A DNA stretch of 64,000 nucleotides from Desulfarculaceae bacterium (GCA_021737145.1 JAIPEN010000001.1:124001-188000); one strand, 5' to 3'; shown: positions 44,480-53,690, counted from the first letter of the stretch. A program made the numbers and translations. The notes: generated by a model not told the origin, from the letters alone.

Positions 44480-44592
44480 GCGGCTGGTTTACCTGGGACC
44501 GGGGATGCCACAATAAAGCTAATAGGCGCGTCAGGCACGGGGGCTCCTCCGGGAGCCCCGCCCGGCGCGCATAAGGCACAAGGAAGGTTGCC

Positions 44593-45147
44593 ATGAAGAA
44601 CCAAATCTTGAAGGACCTGATGGTTCCTCTGGAGGAATACGCCTGCGTGGGCCCGGAGGCCACTTTGCAGGAGGCGGTTGCCATTCTGGAGGAATCGTGG
44701 CAACGGGGCCGCGGCGGCAAGTTCAAACACCGGGCCATCCTGGTTCTCAACCCGGCCGGGGAGGTCGTGGGCAAGATAAGCCACTGGGACCTGTTGCAGT
44801 CCCTGGAGCCCAAGTATCGCCAGATCGGCGATTTGGACCGTCTGAGCCACTTCGGGCTCAACGTCGGCTTCATGAAATCCATGGTGGACAAGGAAGAGCT
44901 CTGGAACGACCCCTGGGAGTTCATGTGCTCGCGCACCGCCAACTTGCTGGCCAAGGACGCCATGCGCCCCCTGGGGCCGGACGACTTCGTGGACGAGCAG
45001 GACACCCTGGCCCACGCGGTGCACCTGCTGGTCATGGGCCGCAAGCTCTCGGTGCTGGTGCGCCGGGGCAACAAGGTGGTGGGCATCCTGCGCATCGTGG
45101 ACGTGTGCGACAGCATATGCGAACGCCTCAAGTCCTGCGCCATCTGA
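44593..45147 (+). CDS. CBS-domain protein
   Basis: 184 residues with one CBS pair: CBS1 (about 5-85, LMVPLEEYACVGPEATLQEA to AILVLNPAGEVVGKISHWDLL) and CBS2 (about 125-178, AMRPLGPDDFVDEQDTLAHA to LSVLVRRGNKVVGILRIVDV). The pair is separated by about 45 residues of helical insert. CBS pairs bind adenine nucleotides, so this may be an energy sensor. It lies 113 bases after the anion transporter and could regulate it (inference). GGAAGG precedes the ATG; a strong terminator follows. Confidence 0.84.
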   Translation: MKNQILKDLMVPLEEYACVGPEATLQEAVAILEESWQRGRGGKFKHRAILVLNPAGEVVGKISHWDLLQSLEPKYRQIGDLDRLSHFGLNVGFMKSMVDKEELWNDPWEFMCSRTANLLAKDAMRPLGPDDFVDEQDTLAHAVHLLVMGRKLSVLVRRGNKVVGILRIVDVCDSICERLKSCAI

Positions 45148-45174
45148 GCCGGCGAAACACTTTGCAATAAACAA

Positions 45175-45205
45175 GGGAGGGCCGCTCGGGCCCTCCCCTT
45201 TTTTT
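45175..45205 (+). terminator. Terminator after the CBS-domain gene
   Basis: GGGAGGGCC (45175-45183) / GGCCCTCCC (45189-45197), then CTTTTTTT. Classical intrinsic terminator; ftsY ends just beyond from the other strand. Confidence 0.9.
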
Positions 45206-45224
45206 GTGGAATCCGGGAGCTGTT

Positions 45225-46403
45225 TTAGAAGATGGCCTCGGCGAACTCGGCCGGGTCGAAGGGCTTCAGGTCTTCCATTCCCTCGCCCAGGCCGGCGAAG
45301 CAGATGGGCAGGCCCAACTCACCGGCTATGGCCACCACCACCCCGCCCTTGGCCGTGCCGTCGAGCTTGGTGAGCACCAGGCCGGTCAGCGGCACCGCCT
45401 GGTTGAACAGCTTGGCCTGCTGCAAGGCGTTCTGGCCGGTGGTGGCGTCCAGCACCAGGAGCACCTCGTGGGGCGCGCCCTCTAGCTTCTTGCCCAGCAC
45501 CCGGTGAATTTTCTTGAGTTCCTCCATGAGGTTGACCTTGGTGTGCAGGCGGCCGGCGGTGTCCACGATTACCAAGTCGCGCCCCCTATTGAGCGCCGCC
45601 TCCACCGCGTCAAAGGCCACAGCCGAGGGGTCGGCCCCTTCCTGCCCGCCCACCACGTCGCAGCCCGCTTTTTGGGCCCACAGGGTCAGCTGTTCGCTGG
45701 CCGCCGCGCGGAAGGTGTCGCCCGCGCCCAGGAGCACCGAGCGGCCTTCGCCCTTGAAGCGGTGGGCCAGCTTGCCGATGGTGGTGGTCTTGCCCACCCC
45801 GTTGACCCCCACCACCATGATCACGTGGGGGGCGTTGTCCCGGGAAGGCGCTTCGGCCACCTCGGAGAGCACCTCGGCGATGCCCGAGGCCAGGGCCTTT
45901 TTGAGGGCCTCGGCGTCCTTGAGCTCCTTGCGGGCCACCTGGCCCCGGAGCTGCTCGATGAGCTTAAGCGAGGTCTGCACTCCCAGGTCGGCGGTGACCA
46001 GCACCTCTTCCAACTCGTCCAGGAGATCGTCGTCGATCTTCTTGCCCAGGGTGATGCGGTCGATGGACCCGCCGATCTTGTCGCGGGTCTTTTTGAGGCG
46101 CGCACCCAGACGGCCCCATAGGCCTTGCCTGGGCTCTTGCTCATCCCCGGACAAAGGCTCGGGCTCTGTTTCCGGTTCTGGTTCGGGCGCCGGTTCTGGT
46201 TCGGGCAGGGGCTCCGGCTCCGCGGACGGCTCGGGCTCGGGTCGGGCCTCTTCCAAGACCGTGGCCTGAGCCTCGGGCTCGGGCGCTGGTTCGGTTTCCC
46301 CGCCCTCGCCTTCCGGGGCGGCCTCTTCCTGGGCCTCCACGGACTGGGGAGCTTCTTCGGGCGGGTCTTTTTCTTTTTTGTTTTTCTTGCGCCAGAAGGC
46401 CAT
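45225..46403 (-). CDS. ftsY: Signal recognition particle receptor FtsY
   Basis: 392-residue SRP receptor GTPase. An acidic A domain (about 15-115), largely Glu-Pro/Glu-Ala repeats such as PEPEPAPEPEPETEPE, precedes the N domain (about 125-190) and the G domain. The G domain has GVNGVGKTT (G1), LGAGDTFRAAA, IVDTAGRLHT (G3), LTKLDGTAKGG (G4) and FAGLGEGMEDLKPFD. It docks the SRP-ribosome complex at the membrane. ATG 46403 (MAFWRKKNKK) is chosen: the basic start binds membrane, and AAGG lies upstream. Confidence 0.95.
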   Translation of the reverse strand: MAFWRKKNKKEKDPPEEAPQSVEAQEEAAPEGEGGETEPAPEPEAQATVLEEARPEPEPSAEPEPLPEPEPAPEPEPETEPEPLSGDEQEPRQGLWGRLGARLKKTRDKIGGSIDRITLGKKIDDDLLDELEEVLVTADLGVQTSLKLIEQLRGQVARKELKDAEALKKALASGIAEVLSEVAEAPSRDNAPHVIMVVGVNGVGKTTTIGKLAHRFKGEGRSVLLGAGDTFRAAASEQLTLWAQKAGCDVVGGQEGADPSAVAFDAVEAALNRGRDLVIVDTAGRLHTKVNLMEELKKIHRVLGKKLEGAPHEVLLVLDATTGQNALQQAKLFNQAVPLTGLVLTKLDGTAKGGVVVAIAGELGLPICFAGLGEGMEDLKPFDPAEFAEAIF

Positions 46404-46530
46404 GCTGCTCAAAACCTTGCGAACTGTAGTTGGAGACGAAACGCCGATGGGTTTGGCGCAACTCTAGTCAGAGGCGGCCCGGGCGTCAAGGGCGGAGGCG
46501 GCGGGCCAGGGCGAATAAGCGCGGCCCCTG

Positions 46531-46563
46531 TAAAAAGGATAGGGGCGGGATGAACCCCGCCCC
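46531..46563 (-). terminator. Terminator after smc
   Basis: On the minus strand, GGGGCGGG / CCCGCCCC (46563-46556 with 46549-46542) with a six-base loop, followed by TATCCTTTTTA. Lies between smc and ftsY. Confidence 0.75.
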
Positions 46564-46623
46564 CACTTCAGGCTTGTTTAGAATCCTTGGCGCGCCCCTA
46601 GGCGCCCTGCCCTCGCCCGCCGC

Positions 46624-49600
46624 TCAGGCGGCCAGGGACTCGCCCTGCTCCAGGGTGACCGAGAGCACCTTGCTCACGCCCTTCTGCTCCATGGTCACGC
46701 CGTAGAGGGTGCCCATGATCTCCATGGTGGAGCGGGAGTGGGTGATCATGAGTATCTGGGAGCGCCGCGAAAGCTGCTGCAGCAGATCCAGGAAGCGGCC
46801 GGTGTTGGCCTCGTCCAGGGGCGCGTCCACCTCGTCCAGGATGCAGAAGGGGGCGGGCCGGATGAGGAACAGGGCGAAGAGCACCGCCACCGCGCTCATG
46901 GCCTTTTCGCCACCGGACAGGGAGTCCAGGTGCTTCACCTTCTTGCCGGGCAGCTCCACCATGAGGTGCAGGCCCGCGTCCAGGGGGTCCAGGCCCTCTT
47001 CCAGGATGAGCTTGGCGTTGCCCCCGCCGAAGAGCACCTGGAACACGCCGTCCAGGCGCTTGTTCACCTGCTCCAGGGTCTCCAGGAAGCGGCCCCGGGT
47101 GGTGCGGTTGATCTTGCGGATGGCCGAGCGCAGATCCTCCAGGGATGCTTCCAGGTCGGCCTTCTGCTCGGTGAGGAAGGTGTGGCGCTCCTCCAGGGCG
47201 GCATGCTCGCTGATGGCCTCCAGGTTCACCGGGCCCAGGCGGTTGAGACGCTTGCGCAGGCGCTCCAGCTTTTCCTTGCTGGAGTCCAGGTCGAACTTGT
47301 CCTGGGGCAGGAATTCGCGGAAACGCACGGCCAGCTCCACCCGGCAGCGCTCCATGGTCTGCTCGGCCACCTGCTCGCGCTTGAGCTCCAGCTCCCGCCG
47401 CCGCCAGGCCAGCTCCTGGTTGGAGTTTTCAGCCTGCTTCAGCTCGGCCCGGGCCCGTTTTAGCTCGCCCTCCAGCTGGCCGGTGCGCGATTGGGCCAGG
47501 CCCAGCACCTCCTGGGCCCGCTTGAGCCCGGCCTCCTGGCGGTCCAACTCAGCGTAGAGCCCGCCCAGGCCCTCCTGCTCGCGCTCGCGGCGGCTGGTGG
47601 CCTCGGTCAGCTGGGCGGCGGTCTGCTCTAACTCGCGGCCCAGGGCCAGCACCCGGGCGGTGGCGCGGTCCATCTCCTGCTGCAAGCGGTTGGCCTCGCG
47701 CTGGGCCTGGTCGGTCTGGCTGGCCGTGGCCTGGGCGGCCAGTTTTACCTCGCCCTCGGAGTGGCGGGCCTCTTCCAGCTCGGAGCGGGCCAGTTGCAGC
47801 TCCTCGCGGGCCAGCTCCAGGGCTTCTTCCAATTCATCGTCGCGGCCGCTGAGCTGCTCGGCCTGGGCGGTGAGCTGGTCGCTCTCCGCGTCCAGGTGAC
47901 GAAGCTCGCCCTGGGTCTCGTCGCTCTCGAACTGCAGGGCCTCCAAGCGGCGGCGGGCCCCGGCGGCCTCCTGCTCGGCCCGGGCCAGGTCGCGCTCCAG
48001 GCCGGCCAGTTGATCCTGACGGGCCTGTTGTTCCTCGGCCAGGGCGCCCACCTCCGCCTCGGCGCCGGCCAGGGCGGCCTCGGCCGAACGGCGGCGGTCT
48101 GTCGCCTTTTCGGCCTCCTGCTCTGCCTGGGCCAGCTCCTCGCGGCGCGAGGCCAGTTCGTTGCGCCGGGTCAGCACCGACTCGCCCGCGCTGCCGCCCA
48201 CCGTGGCCAGGCCGGGACGATCCAGGCGTTGCCCGCCCGGGCTCACCACCACCTGGCCCGGGGTCAAAGAGCGCCCCGACCGCCAGGCGGCTTCCAAATC
48301 TTGGCACCAGCCGGCCCCGGCCAGCAGATGCACCAGAGGCTCGAAACCGGGCTCGGGTTTGACCAGCCCGGACAGGGGCTGAGAGTTCTGGGGAGCGCTC
48401 CAGCCGTTGGAGGCCAGCTCGGCCAGGGCCACCACCCGAAGGCGTCCCAGGCCCTTTTCGCCGGCCCAGACGGCCAGGGCCAGGGCTTGGTCTCCATCGG
48501 CCACCACCACGGCCTGCAAGTCCAGGCCCAGCACCGACTCCACCAGGTCCTCGCGGCCCGGCTGCACGTTTAGCTTTTCGGCCACCACCCCCTGCACTGC
48601 GGCCGGGGGACCGCCCTGGGCCGCGGCCTCCAAAACCTTGCGCACCCCGGCCCCGGCCCAGTCGTGGGACTCCAGGCTCAGAGCCATGGCGTCCACCGCA
48701 GCGCTCAGGTCGTAGCGGCGGCGGGTGGCCTCTTCCTCGGCCCGCCGCAGGGCGGCCAATTCGGCGGTGAGCTCCTTGAAGCGGGCCTTGCCCCGGGCCA
48801 GGTCCACGGCGGCCTCTTCCAGGGCCTCGCGCAGGCGCTCCGTCTCCTGGCGGCGTCCCTCCAGGGCCTGGGACGCCTCGGCCTCTTGGCTGGCCTGCTG
48901 GCTGCGCTGGGCCTCCTGCTGGGCGGCGCGGCGCTGCAGATCGGCCCTGCGGCGCTCCAGGTCGCCCAGGCGGTTCTTGATCTGGCTCAGGCGGCTCATG
49001 GCGTCCACCAGCTCGGCCTTGGCAAGGTCCACCGACTCCTCGGCGGCGGCTAGGGCCTCCTGGCGCATGGCCACCGACTGGGAGGCCTCGCCCACGGCCA
49101 GCTCGCTCTCGCGCTTGCTGCCCTCGGCGGCGGCCAGCACCCGGCGGGCCTGGTTGAGCTCTGTCTGGCTGGTGCCCAGGGTGCGCTTGAGCTCCACCCG
49201 CTCGGCCTCCAGGCGCTCGGACTGGCGCTTGAGGTTCTCGGCCTCGCGGCCCAACAGGATCAGCTCGTTCTCGGCCTTTTGGATGGCTCCCTGGGCCTCC
49301 AGACGCCGGGCCCCGGAGTCGCGGATTTCCTCCTCGGCTTCCAACAGCTCCAGGCGGGCGGTCTCCAGGTCCGCCTCCAGGCCGGCCAGGCGCTGCCCGG
49401 CCAGTTCCAGGCTGGTGCCCGCGGCCTCGGACTCGGCCGACACCTCGGTGATCTCCTCGGTGAACTGGCGGTACTCGAAGCTGGAGACGCTGAGGTCCAG
49501 GTCCCGGATCTGGTCGCGCAGCTCCTTGTGGCGCTGGGCCTTTTTGGCCTGGCGCTTGAGGCGCTCCATCTGGGTGGCCACCTCGGTCATAATGTCGTTG

Positions 49601-50181
49601 AGCCGGTTGAGATTGTCCTTGGTGCCCTGCATCTTGCGCAGGCTCACCTTTTTTTGGCTCTTGTAGCGGGTGATGCCAGCCGCTTCTTCCACCCAGAGGC
49701 GGCGCTCCTCGGGCTTGGCCTCGATAAAGGCGGCCACCCGGCCCTGCTCGATGATGGCATAGGCCCGGTTGCCCAGGCCGGTGTCCATAAGCACCTGCTG
49801 GATGTCCTTCAAGCGGCAAGGCATCTTGTTGATCAGGTATTCGCTGTCCCCGTTGCGGTACAAGCGGCGGGTCACCATGATCTCGGCCAGTCCGGCATAG
49901 GGCTCGGCGGTGACGCTGCCATCGTTCTCAAAAACGATGTTCACCTCGGCCATGCCGGCCGGCTTGCGGTTGTCGGCTCCATTGAAGATCACGTCTTCCA
50001 TGGAAGAGCCGCGCAACTGCTTGGCCGACTGCTCGCCCAGGGCCCAGCGCACCGCGTCCACCACATTGGACTTGCCGCAGCCATTGGGCCCCACCACGGC
50101 GGACATGCCCTCGGGAATGTCCACCAGGGTGCGGTCGGCGAATGATTTAAAACCAATGATGTCCAGGCGTCGGACCTTCAT
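46624..50181 (-). CDS. smc: Chromosome segregation protein SMC
   Basis: 1185-residue condensin ATPase. N-terminal head with Walker A GPNGCGKSN (about 32-40) and a coiled coil broken by a hinge near residues 520-680 (VLEAAAQGGPPAAVQGVVAEK onward). A returning coiled coil leads to the C-terminal head with the signature LSGGEKAMSAVAVLFALFLI and Walker B CILDEVDAPLDEAN. It compacts and segregates chromosomes with ScpAB. The start is ATG 50181 (MKVRRLDIIGFKSF), with GGGGTG upstream; GTG 50187 is an alternative. Confidence 0.96.
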   Translation of the reverse strand: MKVRRLDIIGFKSFADRTLVDIPEGMSAVVGPNGCGKSNVVDAVRWALGEQSAKQLRGSSMEDVIFNGADNRKPAGMAEVNIVFENDGSVTAEPYAGLAEIMVTRRLYRNGDSEYLINKMPCRLKDIQQVLMDTGLGNRAYAIIEQGRVAAFIEAKPEERRLWVEEAAGITRYKSQKKVSLRKMQGTKDNLNRLNDIMTEVATQMERLKRQAKKAQRHKELRDQIRDLDLSVSSFEYRQFTEEITEVSAESEAAGTSLELAGQRLAGLEADLETARLELLEAEEEIRDSGARRLEAQGAIQKAENELILLGREAENLKRQSERLEAERVELKRTLGTSQTELNQARRVLAAAEGSKRESELAVGEASQSVAMRQEALAAAEESVDLAKAELVDAMSRLSQIKNRLGDLERRRADLQRRAAQQEAQRSQQASQEAEASQALEGRRQETERLREALEEAAVDLARGKARFKELTAELAALRRAEEEATRRRYDLSAAVDAMALSLESHDWAGAGVRKVLEAAAQGGPPAAVQGVVAEKLNVQPGREDLVESVLGLDLQAVVVADGDQALALAVWAGEKGLGRLRVVALAELASNGWSAPQNSQPLSGLVKPEPGFEPLVHLLAGAGWCQDLEAAWRSGRSLTPGQVVVSPGGQRLDRPGLATVGGSAGESVLTRRNELASRREELAQAEQEAEKATDRRRSAEAALAGAEAEVGALAEEQQARQDQLAGLERDLARAEQEAAGARRRLEALQFESDETQGELRHLDAESDQLTAQAEQLSGRDDELEEALELAREELQLARSELEEARHSEGEVKLAAQATASQTDQAQREANRLQQEMDRATARVLALGRELEQTAAQLTEATSRREREQEGLGGLYAELDRQEAGLKRAQEVLGLAQSRTGQLEGELKRARAELKQAENSNQELAWRRRELELKREQVAEQTMERCRVELAVRFREFLPQDKFDLDSSKEKLERLRKRLNRLGPVNLEAISEHAALEERHTFLTEQKADLEASLEDLRSAIRKINRTTRGRFLETLEQVNKRLDGVFQVLFGGGNAKLILEEGLDPLDAGLHLMVELPGKKVKHLDSLSGGEKAMSAVAVLFALFLIRPAPFCILDEVDAPLDEANTGRFLDLLQQLSRRSQILMITHSRSTMEIMGTLYGVTMEQKGVSKVLSVTLEQGESLAA

Positions 50182-50207
50182 GGGCACCCCACGCTAGAGT
50201 TCACTCA

Positions 50208-50236
50208 TAATTAACAAATGAGGGTGTTTTAGTCAA
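50208..50236 (-). promoter_or_regulatory. Promoter of smc
   Basis: On the minus strand TTGACT (50236-50231), 17 bases, TAATTA (50213-50208), about 30 bases before the start codon. Confidence 0.55.
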
Positions 50237-50242
50237 TGGGCA

Positions 50243-50256
50243 ACACAACATTGTGT
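50243..50256. promoter_or_regulatory. Short palindrome upstream of the smc promoter
   Basis: ACACAA-CA-TTGTGT, six-base arms, just upstream of the inferred -35 of smc. It could be an operator; no family can be named. Confidence 0.3.
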
Positions 50257-50346
50257 GTATCGCCCTGAGTGACACAACAAGATGTAGGGTATGGGGATTT
50301 TTCGTTTTTTGGCTTTAGTGCACCGGAGCGGGCCCTTTGGTTTTTT

Positions 50347-51102
50347 TCAGGGGCGCTTGCGGTGCACCGCCAAAAGGGCTCCCACCGCTGCGGCCAGGGG
50401 GTCGCGCAGGTTTCCGGTGTCTAGCCACACCTGGAGGGGCGGAGCCACGCGCACCTGGGCCACCTCCCCGTTATCACCGAGGAAATGGTACTCAGACGGC
50501 ATCTGGGCCCCCACGGTCTCCACGGCGACCACGCCCTTGGCCCGCACCCGGATGGTCTGGGACGCCCCGTCGCTCAGGCCTCCCTGCACCTTGGGGTCGG
50601 CCAGCAAACCCTGGTCCTTCCACTTGGATGGCGGGGCGTAAAGGCTCATGTGCCAGGTTCTGCCCTTGCCCGCCGGGCGCAGGATGCAGGCCAGGGCCTT
50701 GCTGTGGGTGGGGTCCAGGGCGAAGCCGTAACCCATTAAGGTTCCCACGTTCAGGGGCATGCCGGTCTTGTCTCCGCCCAGGGCGCAGACACAGTGCCAG
50801 TCTTGATCTCCGCCGCTCAGGGCGAAGCTGAAGGCCTGAGTCATGGTCAGGCCCCGCCGTCCCACGAAGCGCCAGTCAGCCTGGTTGACCTTTTCAGGTT
50901 GAATGGCGTTGACCCGGTAAGAGCCGAAAACTATGTCGCCTTCGTAGCCCTCCCCGCTGGGCTGGCTCACCGCCAGCGGCGCGCCCAGGCCGGAGGCGGG
51001 CGGCTGGGTCTGGGTCTGGTTGCCGGCATTGGCGCAGGCGGCCAACAAGGCCAGGGCGGCCATGAGGATCAGGGCCAGGCAAAGATGAAGGCGCTTGGTC
51101 AT
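50347..51102 (-). CDS. Lipoprotein, paralogue of the upstream gene
   Basis: 251 residues with a lipobox (ALALLAACANAG, lipidated Cys near 23). The mature domain resembles the next gene in order and motifs: FGSYRVNAIQ, W-x-F, WHCVCAL with a paired Cys, a third Cys in ALACILRP, and WHMSLYAP. The C-terminal segment (about 175-251) includes DPLAAAVGALLAVHRKRP, and the paralogue ends with a similar Ala-rich helix. No known family recognised. Fifteen bases separate it from the upstream paralogue, so the two are one transcription unit. Confidence 0.72.
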   Translation of the reverse strand: MTKRLHLCLALILMAALALLAACANAGNQTQTQPPASGLGAPLAVSQPSGEGYEGDIVFGSYRVNAIQPEKVNQADWRFVGRRGLTMTQAFSFALSGGDQDWHCVCALGGDKTGMPLNVGTLMGYGFALDPTHSKALACILRPAGKGRTWHMSLYAPPSKWKDQGLLADPKVQGGLSDGASQTIRVRAKGVVAVETVGAQMPSEYHFLGDNGEVAQVRVAPPLQVWLDTGNLRDPLAAAVGALLAVHRKRP

Positions 51103-51117
51103 GGTTTGCTTCCGGTC

Positions 51118-51840
51118 CTAGTTTTTGCGGTCCACGTTTTGATGGAGCAGCAGGGCGGCCGAGGCCGCGGCCAGGGCGTCTGCGTCGGGTGAATGGGGCA
51201 GCCACAGGACCCCGTTGTTGATCACCTGCACCGCGGCCACCGGGCCGCTGGTGCTGGTATGCACCGAGAATACATAGCCCGTGGGCTCGGAAAGCGGGAT
51301 GCTGCTGCCCTCCAGCTTGTCGGTCCCCTGCACGGTTATGGTCAGCTTGGGCCCCACCAGCAGGCCCTGCATGGGCTCCCCGGAGCGGCCCGAGGCGGCC
51401 AGGGCCATGCGCCACAGGTCGCCCGTGGGGCTTTTGAGCGAGCAGGCCAGGGTCTGGCCGGCCCCCAGCTCCCAGGTTAGCTTGCCGCCGCCCACCATGC
51501 CCTCCAGCACCTGCTGATTCACGTTGGTGGCGCAGTTGCATTGCCAGGGCTTTTTGCCCTTTTTTGTGACGGCGTACTGATAGGACTGCTCGGCCTTGTA
51601 GCTTTCGTAGATCATGAAGCCCCAGGCCGTGGACTCGGTCCAGCCTCGCTGCACCTGGCTCACCTGGTAGGGGCCGAAGTCAAAGGGCGAGTCCCAGCCG
51701 ATGATCCGGGTCTGCTCCACCTTCATGGTCTGGGCGGCCACGCTTAAATCGGTGGGCACGGCCATGCTCGCCTCTTTGCAGGCGAACGCGAACATCAACA
51801 GGCACAGAATCGACAAGAGCGGCAAAAAGCGGCGCAACAT
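51118..51840 (-). CDS. Lipoprotein, first of a tandem pair
   Basis: 240 residues; lipobox LCLLMFAFAC puts the lipidated Cys near 21. The mature part has FDFGPYQVSQVQRGW, GFMIYESYKAEQSYQYAV, KKPWQCNCATNVNQQ with a C-x-C, TLACSLKSPTGDLWRMALAA and a C-terminal Ala-rich helix. Related over its length to the next gene, which keeps the C-x-C and the ACxL motif. Function unknown. ATG 51840 is chosen because GGGAGG lies eight bases upstream; a longer frame to 51885 lacks a ribosome site. Confidence 0.74.
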   Translation of the reverse strand: MLRRFLPLLSILCLLMFAFACKEASMAVPTDLSVAAQTMKVEQTRIIGWDSPFDFGPYQVSQVQRGWTESTAWGFMIYESYKAEQSYQYAVTKKGKKPWQCNCATNVNQQVLEGMVGGGKLTWELGAGQTLACSLKSPTGDLWRMALAASGRSGEPMQGLLVGPKLTITVQGTDKLEGSSIPLSEPTGYVFSVHTSTSGPVAAVQVINNGVLWLPHSPDADALAAASAALLLHQNVDRKN

Positions 51841-52058
51841 GAAAGACCTCCCGGCCAGCTTTGGGCGACTTAATGATTCTGCCACGCTGGGCCCGACATT
51901 TGAAGGGGCTTGTGCGTTGCTTGGCGGCGAGGTCCGCGCCCGGAAAAAATTTGCTTGGAGTCGCCAGGATACCCAACTTATTCAGTAGAATTTGTTGGCG
52001 CCGTGGAGTGGGATGTCTCGGCAAGAGATGGCGAGTTTAGGCTGAACTGGAGGATTCC

Positions 52059-52427
52059 GTGACAAGAATGATCATCGTGGCCCTGGTCCTGGGCATTTGC
52101 CTGGCTCTGACATCCGCTGGCCCCGTGGCGGCGCAGGAAAGAGCCAGTTGCGCCGACTTGGAGCAAATGGCCAGCACCCTGGATCAGGCGGCCGAGTCCC
52201 TGGTCAAGGTGGGCGGCATCGAACAAGGCAGCGAGCTTGACAAGAACCTGGGCAAGCTTTCCAATGCCCTGGCCGATGTGGCCAATGCCGAGCAGAACCA
52301 GGACCTCATCGACGCGGTGAATCTAATGGGCGTCTCCTGGGAAAAGAGCGACTGGGAGAACATGAAGGAGGGCCTGGACCAGGTGATCGAGGCGCTGGAC
52401 GAGATCATAAAGCGGGACTGCGGCTAG
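52059..52427 (+). CDS. Small secreted helical protein, hypothetical
   Basis: 122 residues with signal peptide (MIIVALVLGICLALTSAGPVAA). The mature protein is mostly helical, acidic and begins and ends near cysteines (SCADLEQMAS and KRDCG), so a disulfide could close the helical bundle. It has no recognised family. GTG 52059 is preferred (GGAGG six bases upstream); ATG 52068 is possible. Confidence 0.68.
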   Translation: MTRMIIVALVLGICLALTSAGPVAAQERASCADLEQMASTLDQAAESLVKVGGIEQGSELDKNLGKLSNALADVANAEQNQDLIDAVNLMGVSWEKSDWENMKEGLDQVIEALDEIIKRDCG

Positions 52428-52443
52428 AGCGGTCGATTTAGCC

Positions 52444-52485
52444 AAAACGGCCCGGGGAGCCCGAGGCTCTCCGGGCCTTTGTTTT
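52444..52485 (+). terminator. Terminator after the small secreted protein
   Basis: GGCCCGGGGAGCC (52449-52461) / GGCTCTCCGGGCC (52465-52477) with a G-U pair and a three-base loop, then TTTGTTTT; a flanking AAAA/TTTT extends the stem. Confidence 0.85.
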
Positions 52486-52568
52486 GGCGTGGCTTGACGC
52501 GGGCGGCCCCTGCAATGGACAATCCCAAGGCCGCACGATCCAAGAACTTCGGACGGCCGGGAGGACGA

Positions 52569-53690
52569 ATGCTGAGACAAGAACAGATAATGGACAAGGC
52601 CCGCGAGCTGGGTTTCGCGGACGTGGGCATTACCACGGCCGAGCCTTTTGACCAGCAGGTGGAGATCCTCAAGCAGCGGCGCGACGAGTACGCCTGGACC
52701 AAGGCCGCGGGGCTGAACCTCACCGGCGGCGTCGATCCGGCCAAGGCCCTGCCCGGCGCGCGCAGCGTCATCGTTCTCTTGGAGCTCTACTTCAAGCAGG
52801 CCTACCCCCGGGAGCTGGAGCCCTTTTTCGGGCGTTGCTATTTGGACGACGACCGGGTTACCAAGGACGGCCTGGCCGTGCGCATCCGGGCCTTCCGCTC
52901 CTTTCTGGAAGAAAACGGGATCAAGGCCAAGTTCCCCCACCATCTGCCTCAACGCCCGGCCGCCGCCCGGGCCGGACTGGGCGACTACGGAAAGAACTGC
53001 CTGCTCTATGCCAAGAACTGCGCGCGGGGCGGCTCCTGGGTGCTGCCCCTGCCCCTGGTGGTGGACGCGGAATTCACCCCGGGCGAACCCAGCATGGAGG
53101 TGGGCTGCCCGGACTGGTGCAAGAACGCCTGCCTCACCGCCTGCCCCACCGGCGCGCTCAGAGGCCCCCGCAATCTGGACCCCCGGCGCTGCATCAGCTA
53201 CCTCACCTACTTCGGTCAGGGGCTCACCCCGCGAGATCTGCGCGAGCCCATGGGCCTGTACGTGTACGGCTGCGACCGCTGCCAGAACGTGTGCCCGCGC
53301 AACGCGCCCTGGCTGGCCGCGGACCTGGAGCCCAATCCCCGCGCGGCGGCCAAGGCGGGCGACTTCGACCTGGTCAAGCTCCTGGCCATGGACGTGCCCT
53401 ATTTCAAGGGCCGCATCTGGCCGCACATGTTCTACATGAGCGCCAAGGACCTGTGGCGCTGGCACATGAACGTGGCCCGGGTCATGGGCAACACCCGCGA
53501 CGAGGCCTACGTGCCCGAGCTGGCGCGGTCGCTGGACGACAACCCGGACGAGCGGGCGCGGGCCATGAGCGCCTGGGCCCTGGGCCGCATAGGCGGGGTG
53601 CAGGCCCGGCGAGCCTTGGAGGCGCGACGAGGGCAAGAGAGCGAAATGGTGCGGCTGGAGGTGGAGCAGGCGTTGGGCATGCTGGGCTGA
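52569..53690 (+). CDS. QueG-like 4Fe-4S reductase with HEAT-like C-terminus
   Basis: 373 residues similar to epoxyqueuosine reductase and its relatives. An N-terminal cobalamin-binding-like region ends with ARAGLGDYGKNCLL (about 136-149), where true QueG has GLGWIGKNT. Two 4Fe-4S clusters follow: CPDWCKNACLTACPTGAL (about 180-197) and CDRCQNVCPRN (about 236-246), and then a HEAT-like tail (about 310-373). The GDYGKN change and the extra Cys motif place it outside classical QueG, so tRNA modification is only one possibility; cobalamin-dependent reductases of this fold have other substrates. ATG with GGGAGGA upstream. Confidence 0.75.
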   Translation: MLRQEQIMDKARELGFADVGITTAEPFDQQVEILKQRRDEYAWTKAAGLNLTGGVDPAKALPGARSVIVLLELYFKQAYPRELEPFFGRCYLDDDRVTKDGLAVRIRAFRSFLEENGIKAKFPHHLPQRPAAARAGLGDYGKNCLLYAKNCARGGSWVLPLPLVVDAEFTPGEPSMEVGCPDWCKNACLTACPTGALRGPRNLDPRRCISYLTYFGQGLTPRDLREPMGLYVYGCDRCQNVCPRNAPWLAADLEPNPRAAAKAGDFDLVKLLAMDVPYFKGRIWPHMFYMSAKDLWRWHMNVARVMGNTRDEAYVPELARSLDDNPDERARAMSAWALGRIGGVQARRALEARRGQESEMVRLEVEQALGMLG

